Assembly (NCBI GenBank): GCA_024280535.1
Contig: JAJRPY010000153.1
Coordinates: 1 to 12,150, forward strand
Length of the DNA stretch: 12,150 nt
Origin: Gammaproteobacteria bacterium
GTDB taxonomy: Bacteria > Pseudomonadota > Gammaproteobacteria > PS1 > Pseudothioglobaceae
Direction of reading: 5' to 3'
How positions within the stretch are numbered: the stretch's first letter is position 1; each line of letters begins with the position of its first letter. Below are positions 6,150 through 12,150 of this stretch, piece by piece. Made by a program: the position numbers and the translations under genes. The notes under the pieces were generated by a model. That model did no database searches and was not told the origin of the DNA. It was given only the letters and a program-made list of their open reading frames with translations.

Positions 6150-6955
6150 GATTGGCAAGATTTACAATAAAAGGTTGAACGCTGATGTTGGATAATTCGC
6201 CTGATTTTACCATCACATAGTGTGCATAATTTGCCTTCACGCCCATACACACGCAAAGTTTGGGTGAAATAGCCTGGCGAGCCATCCACTTGTGAGAAAT
6301 CTTGTAGCGTGGTGCCGCCTGCCTTTATTGCCTCGGTTAAAATGTGTTTAATATGCTCAGTCAGTTGTTGATAGCGTTTTTTTGAAACGCGGCCTGCGTA
6401 GCGCCTAGGGTCAATGCCGCAAGCAAACAAGCTTTCGCAGGCGTAAATATTGCCAACACCAACTACCACCTTGCTATCCATAATAAATGCCTTGATGCTT
6501 TGTTGTTTATTTCTGGAGCGAGTGTATAAATATTCATCATTAAAATCAGTTGTTAATGGCTCTACTCCAAGTGAATCTAGTAAAGGGTGCGTACCATTTT
6601 CAGAAAATAGCACTGCACCAAATCGCCGAGGGTCGTTAAGCCGCATTGAATGCCCGTTGTGTAAAATTAACTCAAAATGGTCGTGCTTGAGTAATGGCTC
6701 ACGGCTATCAATTACTTTAATAGACCCGCTCATGCCCAAATGAATTATCAAAGTGCCTACGGCAAAGCGAATTAACAAATATTTACCACGTCTGTCAATC
6801 GTCACAATGGCTTGATTGGCTAGCGTGGTTTGTAAGTGGGCAGGAATTTCCCAGCGCAAATTATCACGATGACGAACGGCTTTTAACACCGTTTGCTGTT
6901 TAATCAGCGGTAACAATCCATTTTTGGTCGTTTCAACTTCGGGCAGTTCGGGCAT
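6146..6955 (-). CDS. mutM: Formamidopyrimidine-DNA glycosylase MutM (Fpg)
   Basis: A 269-residue bifunctional glycosylase/AP lyase that removes 8-oxoguanine and formamidopyrimidines. The N-terminus MPELPEVETTKNGL provides the catalytic P2 and E3 after Met removal. K58 lies in DRRGKYLLIRF, HLGMSG and NDPRRFGA are present, then the helix-two-turn-helix segment VGVGNIYACESLF. The C-terminal zinc finger has C244, C247, C264 and C267 with R259 in the HQRSTFYC hairpin. Nothing is missing for activity. The stop overlaps the S24-domain gene, so the two are probably translated together. The gene reads away from the plus-strand membrane gene at 7034, sharing a 78-base intergenic region. Confidence 0.97.
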   Translation of the reverse strand: MPELPEVETTKNGLLPLIKQQTVLKAVRHRDNLRWEIPAHLQTTLANQAIVTIDRRGKYLLIRFAVGTLIIHLGMSGSIKVIDSREPLLKHDHFELILHNGHSMRLNDPRRFGAVLFSENGTHPLLDSLGVEPLTTDFNDEYLYTRSRNKQQSIKAFIMDSKVVVGVGNIYACESLFACGIDPRRYAGRVSKKRYQQLTEHIKHILTEAIKAGGTTLQDFSQVDGSPGYFTQTLRVYGREGKLCTLCDGKIRRIIQHQRSTFYCKSCQS

Positions 6956-6974
6956 ATTTGAAAGGGTGAATTAA

Positions 6975-7004
6975 GTAACAATTAGCAAAGCAAACTATTA
7001 TAAT
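6975..7004 (+). promoter_or_regulatory. Probable promoter for the PuuD-like membrane gene
   Basis: A perfect -10 TATAAT (6999-7004) is preceded after 18 bases by GTAACA (6975-6980), matching four of six -35 positions. A purine-rich GAGAGAG (7023-7029) lies just before the ATG at 7034 and can act as ribosome binding site. Confidence 0.6.
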
Positions 7005-7033
7005 AGGCAACTTTATAACAATGAGAGAGAAAC

Positions 7034-7609
7034 ATGGGTTTTATTAATTCAATAAAGGGAAAGATTTTAATTGGTTTCATTTTGACGGCAATTGTCGTTG
7101 TTGCTACTGGTATGCAAAATCACTATGGATTTGCAGTGTGGCTTCATGTGCTAGCAGGTATTGTATGGATTGGTCTGCTATATTATTTCAATTTTGTGCA
7201 AGTACCTGCCATGGGCGCGGCATTGGCTGATACAGATGGTCCAGGTCCGGTAGCCATTGGCAAATATGTTGCCCCTAGAGCATTATTATGGTTTCGTATG
7301 GCGGCTGCGACTACTTGGATTTTAGGTATAGTATTATTAGCATTACAACCTCGCGGTATGGATGGCATTATTAATGCGTTTATGCTGGCACCAGGTTATC
7401 AAATTATCGGTATCGGCGCATGGATGGGTACCATTATGGCATTTAACGTTTGGTTTATCATCTGGCCAAATCAGCAAAAAATCTTAGGCATGAAAGAGGC
7501 TTCTGCTGAAGAAATTGCCACAGCTAAGAAAAACGCGGCGCTGGCTTCGAGTATTAATGTGATATTGTCTATACCAATGTTACTGACTATGCTGGCTTGG
7601 CATGCTTAA
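7034..7609 (+). CDS. Five-helix membrane protein, PuuD urate-hydroxylase N-terminal-like (DUF989-type)
   Basis: A 191-residue membrane protein with hydrophobic segments at about 10-27, 34-55, 84-104, 122-145 and 169-188. The second segment WLHVLAGIVWIGLLYYFNF and the FNVWFIIWPNQQKILG stretch resemble the membrane part of PuuD-type urate hydroxylases (urate oxidase N-terminal domain). True PuuD proteins are about twice as long and end in a cytochrome c domain; no CxxCH haem motif is present here. No purine-degradation gene lies nearby, so a urate role is doubtful. Histidines in or near membranes (H30, H38, H190) could bind haem, but that is speculation. It is monocistronic, with its own promoter and a terminator at 7686-7715. 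Confidence 0.7.
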   Translation: MGFINSIKGKILIGFILTAIVVVATGMQNHYGFAVWLHVLAGIVWIGLLYYFNFVQVPAMGAALADTDGPGPVAIGKYVAPRALLWFRMAAATTWILGIVLLALQPRGMDGIINAFMLAPGYQIIGIGAWMGTIMAFNVWFIIWPNQQKILGMKEASAEEIATAKKNAALASSINVILSIPMLLTMLAWHA

Positions 7610-7685
7610 ATAGTTACTGTGTTAAATTAAACATAAACACAGGTTATTTTGTGCTTGTTTAATCACTAAAACTGTTTAATTCATT

Positions 7686-7715
7686 AAAAAAACCGAGAAT
7701 AATCTCGGTTTTTTT
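7686..7715 (+). terminator. Terminator after the PuuD-like gene
   Basis: AACCGAGA (7691-7698) pairs perfectly with TCTCGGTT (7703-7710) around an ATAA loop. A-tract before and T-tract after make it potentially bidirectional, and it lies 76 bases past the stop codon. Confidence 0.88.
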
Positions 7716-7823
7716 AGGTTTGTTGCTTAATTAGCATTTAATCGTATTTTTGAAAATAAGTGTAAAAACCGCTATATGAAAAGGTTTTAGAGTGATTTTA
7801 AGCCTTAAAATAATCATACCTGT

Positions 7824-7861
7824 GGTTTATTTGCGGTTATTTGTATTTTTTTTGCAAATAA
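7824..7861 (+). promoter_or_regulatory. Candidate regulator-binding repeats upstream of the porin promoter
   Basis: TTATTTG occurs at 7827-7833 and 7837-7843, exactly 10 bases apart, within the longer GGTTTATTTG / GGTTATTTG. An inverted, near-matching CAAATAA lies at 7855-7861, directly before the -35 box. Tandem sites one helical turn apart just upstream of a porin promoter are what OmpR-type regulators bind, but the regulator is not identified. Confidence 0.4.
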
Positions 7862-7864
7862 TTG

Positions 7865-7892
7865 TTGACATTTAAAAACAAACCCGTATAAT
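7865..7892 (+). promoter_or_regulatory. Consensus sigma-70 promoter of the porin gene
   Basis: TTGACA (7865-7870) and TATAAT (7887-7892) are both perfect matches, 16 bases apart. Transcription would begin near 7899, giving a leader of about 74 bases. The ribosome binding site AGGAG (7960-7964) stands 8 bases before the ATG. This is the strongest expression signal in the window. Confidence 0.88.
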
Positions 7893-7927
7893 TCGAAACA
7901 TCTTAGCAATATTGTTGAGAAATAAAC

Positions 7928-7943
7928 GCAAGAGTAATCTTGC
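7928..7943 (+). promoter_or_regulatory. Leader hairpin in the porin mRNA
   Basis: GCAAGA (7928-7933) pairs perfectly with TCTTGC (7938-7943) and closes a GTAA loop, which is a GNRA tetraloop in RNA. It lies about 30 bases from the predicted transcript start and could protect the mRNA from decay, as leader hairpins do for ompA. Confidence 0.5.
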
Positions 7944-7972
7944 CTAACTTATAAAATATAGGAGTTTTTCAA

Positions 7973-8980
7973 ATGAAAAAACAATTATTAATCGCTGCAG
8001 TGACAGCAACTATGGCTTCAGCTTCAATGGCTGATGTTTTTATTTCGGGTTCTTATTCTAGTACCATTTCACATATGAAAGTTAATACGAAAGATGCTAC
8101 AAAGGGTATTAAACATGATTCAGACTTAGACCTAACTCTTAAAGGCACTAATGGCGATTCTACGATGGTATTGACGTTGGAAAATATCGGCGCTGGTAAA
8201 AATCCTATGAAAGATAAAAACGGCAATGATATTAAAGATGCAAGTGGCAATATTGTATATGATGGCAGTGGTACTGGCAGTAAAACGGACATTAAGCCTG
8301 CAACTGTATATATAACTACTAAAGTTGAAGGTTTAACCCTTAAAGCTGGTAAGTACAAGTCTAAAAATGGTGCTGGTCAAATGCATAAGCCGATGTCTAA
8401 AAATAGAATCAGTCTGTCAACCAAAATTGCTGGTGTTAATATTGGTGTAAGTAATGCAAATGGTGATGCTCATACTTCATTAAATCTTGCTGGTACGGTT
8501 GCTGGTGTTGATATTAAAGTGCAAAACGTTTTAAACGCTAAACGCTACCTTACGCTAGGCGCTGAATTTTATGGTGTTTCAATAGATTTTGAAGCTGGTA
8601 AAGCAACCAATCCAATTACTAAAAAAGAAAAGGCTAGTTTTGCCACCCAATTATCTGGCGAGGTTTATGGTGTTTCAATCGTGTATGCCAACATTAAATC
8701 AAACGGTACAGCGACTGAAAATCGTGATACTGCACGTTGGGGTGACATTACAAGGGTTGATAGTACTAACGGTCTTAGTTTGACTTACCCTACTCCTTAT
8801 GGCAAAATTAATTACAAGTTCGTTGGTAATAAAAGAGATAGTGTGAAAATGAATACCAATTCGTTCTCTTTAATTCGTGGAAATGTTGAATACAAGACAG
8901 CCAAGACAAGCCTTTCTGGAATAAGTGGTGCAACTGATGCTGAACGCGTAACATCTGTTAAGGTTAAGTTCAAGTTCTAA
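7973..8980 (+). CDS. Outer-membrane porin-like beta-barrel protein
   Basis: A 335-residue protein with a clear signal peptide (MKKQLLIAAV... cut after SMA, residue 20) and a mature start DVFISGSYSS like general porins. The body alternates polar and hydrophobic residues in short strands, and it ends with F335 (VKVKFKF), the C-terminal phenylalanine recognised by the outer-membrane insertion machinery. A strand motif recurs: VEGLTL (118), IAGVNI (152), VAGVDI (176), FYGVSI (199) and VYGVSI (231). A Lys/Asp/Gly/Asn-rich stretch at about 74-108 looks like an extracellular loop. It probably lets small solutes through, but selectivity cannot be told. Consensus promoter, leader hairpin, strong ribosome binding site and terminator point to an abundant, single-gene transcript. 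Confidence 0.82.
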   Translation: MKKQLLIAAVTATMASASMADVFISGSYSSTISHMKVNTKDATKGIKHDSDLDLTLKGTNGDSTMVLTLENIGAGKNPMKDKNGNDIKDASGNIVYDGSGTGSKTDIKPATVYITTKVEGLTLKAGKYKSKNGAGQMHKPMSKNRISLSTKIAGVNIGVSNANGDAHTSLNLAGTVAGVDIKVQNVLNAKRYLTLGAEFYGVSIDFEAGKATNPITKKEKASFATQLSGEVYGVSIVYANIKSNGTATENRDTARWGDITRVDSTNGLSLTYPTPYGKINYKFVGNKRDSVKMNTNSFSLIRGNVEYKTAKTSLSGISGATDAERVTSVKVKFKF

Positions 8981-8993
8981 TCTGAATAAAACC

Positions 8994-9011
8994 TGCTTAA
9001 TTTATTAAGCA
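8994..9011 (+). repeat. Small palindrome after the porin stop codon
   Basis: TGCTTAAT and ATTAAGCA flank a TT centre, forming an 8-base stem in the 3' untranslated region, 13 bases after the stop. No T-run follows, so it is not itself a terminator; it could protect the mRNA 3' end. Confidence 0.5.
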
Positions 9012-9020
9012 AAGTAGTTT

Positions 9021-9052
9021 AAAAACCCTCAACTTCGGTTGGGGGTTTTTTT
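9021..9052 (+). terminator. Porin terminator with UUCG tetraloop
   Basis: A 13-base stem (AAAAACCCTCAAC with GTTGGGGGTTTTT, one T-G wobble) closes a TTCG loop flanked by C and G, the very stable cUUCGg type. A T-run follows. It ends 11 bases before the REP palindrome. Confidence 0.93.
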
Positions 9053-9063
9053 ATCTTTAAAAA

Positions 9064-9119
9064 AAGTGCAAGCCTTGCTTGCATCTCTTGATTGAGAGAT
9101 GCAAGCAAGGCTTGCACTT
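9064..9119. repeat. Pair of inverted REP-like units (BIME-like) upstream of the transposase
   Basis: Bases 9064-9088 and 9095-9119 are a perfect 25-base inverted repeat with a six-base centre (TGATTG). Each arm itself contains a smaller hairpin, TGCAAG/CTTGCA with loop CCTTG. A nested layout of two inverted hairpin units is what bacterial interspersed mosaic elements show next to RAYT genes. Confidence 0.9.
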
Positions 9120-9152
9120 GCAATTTTGATTGTTTAAAGTACAATGCACAAT

Positions 9153-9818
9153 ATGGGAATAAGAAAAGTTGAATTTGTAAATAATGAGTACTATCATGTA
9201 TTTAATCGTGGTGTTGATAAGCGCAGTATATTTACCAGTAAAAAACAATTGGATTTCTTTTTTAAGCGATTACACACCTTAAATACAACCGACTCTAGCA
9301 AATATTTCAGCAACAAAAGAAATAAATTTAAAGATCAGGATGTGATGGGAGAGGGCGATAAATTAGTAACTATTGTTGCTTATTGTCTTTTGCCAAATCA
9401 TTATCATTTGTTATTAAAACAAAATGTCGATGATGGCATTTCCCAGTTTATGCAAAGATTGGGTACTTCTTATAGCAAGTTTTTTAATCAAGAGGAAAGT
9501 CGTAGTGGCAGTCTTTTTCAAGGGAAGTTTAAAGCTACGCACTTGAGTGGTGATTATGCACTTTCTACAGTATCCAGCTATGTTAATTTAAATTTTAAGC
9601 ATCATAAAATTGATCCAAAAAATCAATTAGTTAAAACCAGTCTATTTGAATATTTTAACGAGGAACTTGGTGATAGAATATGCAACCAAATAGAAATTGA
9701 TGCCATTATTGCTGAATCAGGCAGCTTGGTTGATTTTAAGCGTGTCATCAAGCAAGCATCTATATCTTTTGCAGATAATAAGAATGTAGAGTTATCTTTT
9801 GACGATTTTGAATTTTAG
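9153..9818 (+). CDS. REP-associated tyrosine transposase (RAYT, Y1/IS200-like)
   Basis: About 221 residues from the ATG at 9153; an ATG at 9144 adds three. The later start matches the family's usual opening (MGIRKVEFVNNEYYHVFNRGVDKR). The HUH motif is H86-Y87-H88 in CLLPNHYHLLLKQ (numbering from 9144), and the likely catalytic tyrosine is Y146 in SSYVNLNFKHHK, by analogy with YIYINPV in E. coli TnpA-REP. GSLFQGKFKA is also family-typical. These single-strand endonucleases recognise and process REP hairpins and are usually vertically kept, single-copy genes. It is flanked by inverted REP units upstream and one unit downstream. Its stop TAG is immediately joined to the downstream unit. No frameshift is seen, so it may be active. 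Confidence 0.92.
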   Translation: MGIRKVEFVNNEYYHVFNRGVDKRSIFTSKKQLDFFFKRLHTLNTTDSSKYFSNKRNKFKDQDVMGEGDKLVTIVAYCLLPNHYHLLLKQNVDDGISQFMQRLGTSYSKFFNQEESRSGSLFQGKFKATHLSGDYALSTVSSYVNLNFKHHKIDPKNQLVKTSLFEYFNEELGDRICNQIEIDAIIAESGSLVDFKRVIKQASISFADNKNVELSFDDFEF

Positions 9819-9839
9819 ATGCAAGCAAGGCTTGCACTT
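9817..9839. repeat. REP-like unit at the 3' end of the transposase gene
   Basis: These 23 bases repeat 9097-9119 exactly and in the same orientation. The unit starts within the RAYT stop codon and ends 8 bases before the ygfZ ATG. Together with the upstream pair it brackets the transposase. Confidence 0.9.
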
Positions 9840-9847
9840 TTTATAAT

Positions 9848-10648
9848 ATGATTACAAAAATTAGTAACAGAGCTTTGTTGAAGCTTAGTGGGAATGATGT
9901 GCAATGTTTTTTGCAGGGGCAGTTTTCAAATGATATTGACCAATTAAAACAAGGTGAGGTTCAGTTGAATGCGTATTGCCAGCATCAGGGCAAGATTATT
10001 GCTCTGTTATGGGTGATGAAAAAAGGGGCGGATTTTTATCTGTCATTTCCAGCGGATTTGAGCGAGATTGTGATTCGGCGCTTAACTATGTTTAAAATGA
10101 TGGCTGATGTCACTATTGAGGAAGTGAGTCAGTCTGTGAGCCAATTTGGGCTGATTGATGAAACTGCCGAGCATGCGTTTGTGCTGAATGAGCGACAATC
10201 TGTGCTGCTGGGTGAGGGAGTTGATCAGCATAATTTGGTTGATATAAGCCAGTGGGATGAGGTTTGTATTAGGCAAAGTATTGCGGAAATAGAGTTAGTG
10301 ACGAGTGAAAAATTTGTGCCACAATTGTTGAATTTGGATATTGATGAGGCAGGCGTTAGTTTTACTAAAGGCTGCTATCCTGGGCAAGAAGTGGTGGCGC
10401 GGTTGCATTATTTGGGCAAATCCAAAAGGCGATTGCGGGCTTTTGAGTGCACTGGTGAGGTTGAAGTGGGGGATGAATTGCTGGTGACCGGCTCCACATC
10501 TGCTAAAGCCTCGGGTGTTGTTGTGCGTTGTGTAAAATTAGGTACCAAATCATTATTTTTAGCAACGGTTGAAGTTGCTTATGAAGAGGGTGAAATAAGC
10601 CTTAACAACGCACAAAAAACACAGATAACCAGGATTGTAAATGACTAA
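9848..10648 (+). CDS. ygfZ: YgfZ-type folate-binding Fe-S cluster repair/assembly protein
   Basis: A 266-residue protein of the YgfZ/GcvT-like family, shorter than E. coli YgfZ (326). The hallmark KGCYPGQEVVAR is present with C176, and the N-terminal pattern ALLKLSGNDVQCFLQGQFSNDI matches the family. YgfZ binds tetrahydrofolate and supports iron-sulfur enzymes such as MiaB under oxidative stress. The ATG sits 8 bases after a REP unit and has no Shine-Dalgarno, so the insertion seems to have replaced its natural leader. It overlaps nhaD by 8 bases. Confidence 0.92.
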   Translation: MITKISNRALLKLSGNDVQCFLQGQFSNDIDQLKQGEVQLNAYCQHQGKIIALLWVMKKGADFYLSFPADLSEIVIRRLTMFKMMADVTIEEVSQSVSQFGLIDETAEHAFVLNERQSVLLGEGVDQHNLVDISQWDEVCIRQSIAEIELVTSEKFVPQLLNLDIDEAGVSFTKGCYPGQEVVARLHYLGKSKRRLRAFECTGEVEVGDELLVTGSTSAKASGVVVRCVKLGTKSLFLATVEVAYEEGEISLNNAQKTQITRIVND

Positions 10649-12005
10649 ATTATTATTTTTATTAACCCTATTACCGTTGACGGCTTTTGCTAGTGAGGGT
10701 ACTGCCGTCTGGTTGGATTTAACCAATCATTGGGCGGGTTATTTTTCATTGATATTGTTTGCCTTGGCTTATATATTGGTGATGGTAGAAGAATTTACCC
10801 ATTTTAGAAAATCCAAACCAGTGATATTGGTGGCAGGTGTTATTTGGGGCTTAATCGGCTGGGTGTATGCCTCACAGGGGGTTGAGCATGCGGCAGAAGT
10901 GGCACTTAGGCATAATTTATTAGAATATGCTGAGTTGTTTTTATTTTTATTGGTTGCCATGACTTACATTGAGGCGATGCGCGAACGCTTAGTGTTTGAA
11001 CGTCTAAAAGCTTGGTTGGTTGCCAAAGGCTTCACTTTTAGACAGCTTTTTTGGATGACAGGATTTTTGGCATTTTTCATCTCGCCTATTGCTGATAACC
11101 TAACAACGGCACTTATTATGGGTGCGGTAGTGTTGGCAGTGGGTTCGAACAATCCGCGTTTTGTGTCAGTGGCTATGGTAAATATTGTCGTGGCTGCTAA
11201 TGCTGGTGGTGCATTTAGTCCGTTTGGTGATATTACCACGCTGATGGTGTGGCAAAAAGGGCTACTGGAGTTTTCTGAATTTTTTGCGTTATTCATCCCA
11301 TCATTGATTAATTTTATTATCCCAGCAGCAATCATGCATTTTGCCATTAAAAATGAAACCGCTACTGTTGATAAAGAGGCAGTTGATATTAAGATGGGTG
11401 GCTTGATTATTGTGGTGTTGTTTGTATTAACGATAGCCACAGCGGTTAGTTTTCATAATTTCTTGCAACTGCCACCAGTTATGGGCATGATGCTGGGTTT
11501 GAGTTATTTAATGGTGGCGTCGTTTTTTATTCATAAATTCGAAAATCTTGCTGGAGAAGAGGGTTTCGATGTGTTTAAAAAAGTGGCAGGTGCTGAGTGG
11601 GATACTTTGTTGTTCTTTTTTGGCGTTATTGTGAGTGTTGGTGGATTGGGCTTTATGGGGTATTTGGCTCTGACATCCGAGCTGATGTATGTGTCATTAG
11701 GGGCAACCTATGCTAATATTTTAATAGGCACGCTTTCTGCCGTGGTGGATAATATTCCGGTGATGTTTGCAGTATTGACGATGAATCCAGATATGCCATC
11801 AAATCAATGGCTGCTCGTGACCTTAACAGCGGGTGTTGGCGGTAGTTTGCTTTCGGTGGGTTCTGCTGCTGGCGTGGCGTTGATGGGGCAATCAAAAGGT
11901 TTATATACATTTGTTTCCCATCTTAAGTGGACACCGGTAATCGCATTAGGCTACTTGGGCAGTATTGCAGCTCATATGTGGCTGAGTGGTATTCCATTTG
12001 CATAA
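10641..12005 (+). CDS. nhaD: Sodium/proton antiporter NhaD
   Basis: A 454-residue inner-membrane protein of the ion transporter superfamily. It starts with a signal-like segment (MTKLLFLLTLLPLTAFA), as NhaD proteins do, followed by about a dozen hydrophobic helices. Conserved signatures are FFISPIADNLTTALIMG (D152, N153) and ANAGGAFSPFGDITTLMVW (186-204, D197), both in the half-membrane loop regions that carry cation-binding residues. A second DNIPVMFAVL motif occurs in the C-terminal half, mirroring the first, as expected for an inverted repeat fold. NhaD exports Na+ or Li+ in exchange for protons, typical of marine and halophilic bacteria. The AGG at 10631 lies 7 bases before the ATG. The start overlaps the ygfZ stop by 8 bases. 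Confidence 0.94.
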   Translation: MTKLLFLLTLLPLTAFASEGTAVWLDLTNHWAGYFSLILFALAYILVMVEEFTHFRKSKPVILVAGVIWGLIGWVYASQGVEHAAEVALRHNLLEYAELFLFLLVAMTYIEAMRERLVFERLKAWLVAKGFTFRQLFWMTGFLAFFISPIADNLTTALIMGAVVLAVGSNNPRFVSVAMVNIVVAANAGGAFSPFGDITTLMVWQKGLLEFSEFFALFIPSLINFIIPAAIMHFAIKNETATVDKEAVDIKMGGLIIVVLFVLTIATAVSFHNFLQLPPVMGMMLGLSYLMVASFFIHKFENLAGEEGFDVFKKVAGAEWDTLLFFFGVIVSVGGLGFMGYLALTSELMYVSLGATYANILIGTLSAVVDNIPVMFAVLTMNPDMPSNQWLLVTLTAGVGGSLLSVGSAAGVALMGQSKGLYTFVSHLKWTPVIALGYLGSIAAHMWLSGIPFA

Positions 12006-12014
12006 GTTATTACT

Positions 12015-12150
12015 AGAGACCTTTGCATAAATATGAATAATCATCAAAAATTCACTTTTCATTCACTTGGCAATTTTTTAAACCCTACCTTAGCCTTACT
12101 AGGGTTGGGTTTAAAAAAATCACCCATTGAACAAAAATTGAATTTTGCTA
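12015..12150 (+). mobile_element. Possible edge of an insertion sequence or repeat element
   Basis: Ten bases after the nhaD stop, AGAGACCTTTGCA (12015-12027) resembles terminal inverted repeats I associate with IS5-like elements, and a CTAG (12013-12016) at the junction is of the YTAR type such elements duplicate. An open frame runs from ATG 12033 to the window end (39 codons, starting MNNHQKFTFHSLGNFLNPTL), which I do not recognise as any transposase. A 29-codon frame on the other strand is also open. Without the other end this stays a suspicion. Confidence 0.35.
12074..12118. repeat. Large imperfect palindrome near the window end
   Basis: TTTTTTAAACCC (12074-12085) pairs perfectly with GGGTTTAAAAAA (12107-12118), and further bases pair inside (ACC with GGT). 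The 3' side is an A-run, not a T-run, so it does not look like a plus-strand terminator for nhaD. It may be part of the putative mobile element. Confidence 0.65.

Larger units (their letters stand above)
7610..7972. other. 363-base AT-rich intergenic region before the porin
   Basis: No gene is seen. It holds the terminator at 7686-7715, an imperfect dyad (TGATTTTAAG at 7793 against TTAAAATAATCA ending 7816), tandem repeats at 7824-7844, the porin promoter at 7865-7892 and a leader hairpin at 7928-7943. A short palindrome TGCTTAATTAGCA starts at 7724. The region is long by the standard of this gene-dense window, in keeping with a regulated promoter. Confidence 0.7.

Noticed and set aside
9064..9119. 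CRISPR-like array from the repeated 23-25-base units
   Set aside because: There are only two adjacent copies, inverted with a 6-base centre; no regular spacers and no cas genes.
9842..9847. Perfect TATAAT directly before the ygfZ ATG
   Set aside because: It would start transcription inside the gene and has no -35 box at 16-18 bases; it is probably a chance match in AT-rich DNA.
10964..11440. 158-codon open frame on the minus strand inside nhaD
   Set aside because: It lies wholly within the well-supported NhaD frame, has low-complexity composition and matches no family I know.

Overview
The window is an AT-rich, densely packed bacterial chromosome segment with standard-code stops (TGA is used). 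Gene content points to a gammaproteobacterium: an rsfS-rlmH-nadD cluster, rluD-pgeF, mutM, ygfZ, nhaD, and tRNA genes with encoded CCA. The low GC, many overlapping starts and stops, and the NhaD antiporter suggest a marine lineage. Small-genome sulfur oxidizers of the SUP05/Thioglobus type or their mussel and clam symbionts are my guess, but this is inference; no marker gene settles it.

Layout. 1-687: a secreted TlpA-like thioredoxin (minus, cut by the window edge) faces an ArsC/YfgD-family reductase (plus) across only 12 bases. 693-3546: a minus-strand operon runs MBL hydrolase > nadD > rsfS > rlmH > GST-like protein, with two ATGA overlaps. 3566-3967: a strong promoter drives tRNA-Ala(GGC) and tRNA-Glu(TTC), closed by a terminator; a second, different tRNA-Glu(TTC) follows. 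4037-5717: rluD overlaps pgeF. 5745-6955: mutM overlaps a free-standing S24 (LexA/UmuD-like) domain on the minus strand. 7034-7609: a five-helix membrane protein resembling the N-terminal part of PuuD-type urate hydroxylases. 7973-8980: an outer-membrane porin-like barrel with a consensus promoter, upstream repeats and a leader hairpin. 9064-9839: a REP-associated tyrosine transposase (RAYT) bracketed by its own palindromic repeats. 9848-12005: ygfZ overlapping nhaD. 12015-12150: what looks like the edge of a mobile or repeat element.

How the parts fit. Most genes are housekeeping: NAD synthesis (NadD), ribosome maturation (RsfS, RlmH, RluD), DNA repair (MutM), cell-wall and Fe-S metabolite repair (PgeF, YgfZ), thiol chemistry (TlpA, ArsC-like, GST-like), and envelope or ion balance (porin, NhaD). 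The most interesting signal is the REP/RAYT system. The same 18-base repeat that flanks the transposase also lies inside the pgeF reading frame about 4 kb away, where it appears to add about seven in-frame residues. The repeat also sits 8 bases before the ygfZ start codon. A second highlight is the S24 protein in the mutM operon: both residues expected for its Ser-Lys catalytic dyad appear to be replaced (Phe and Arg).
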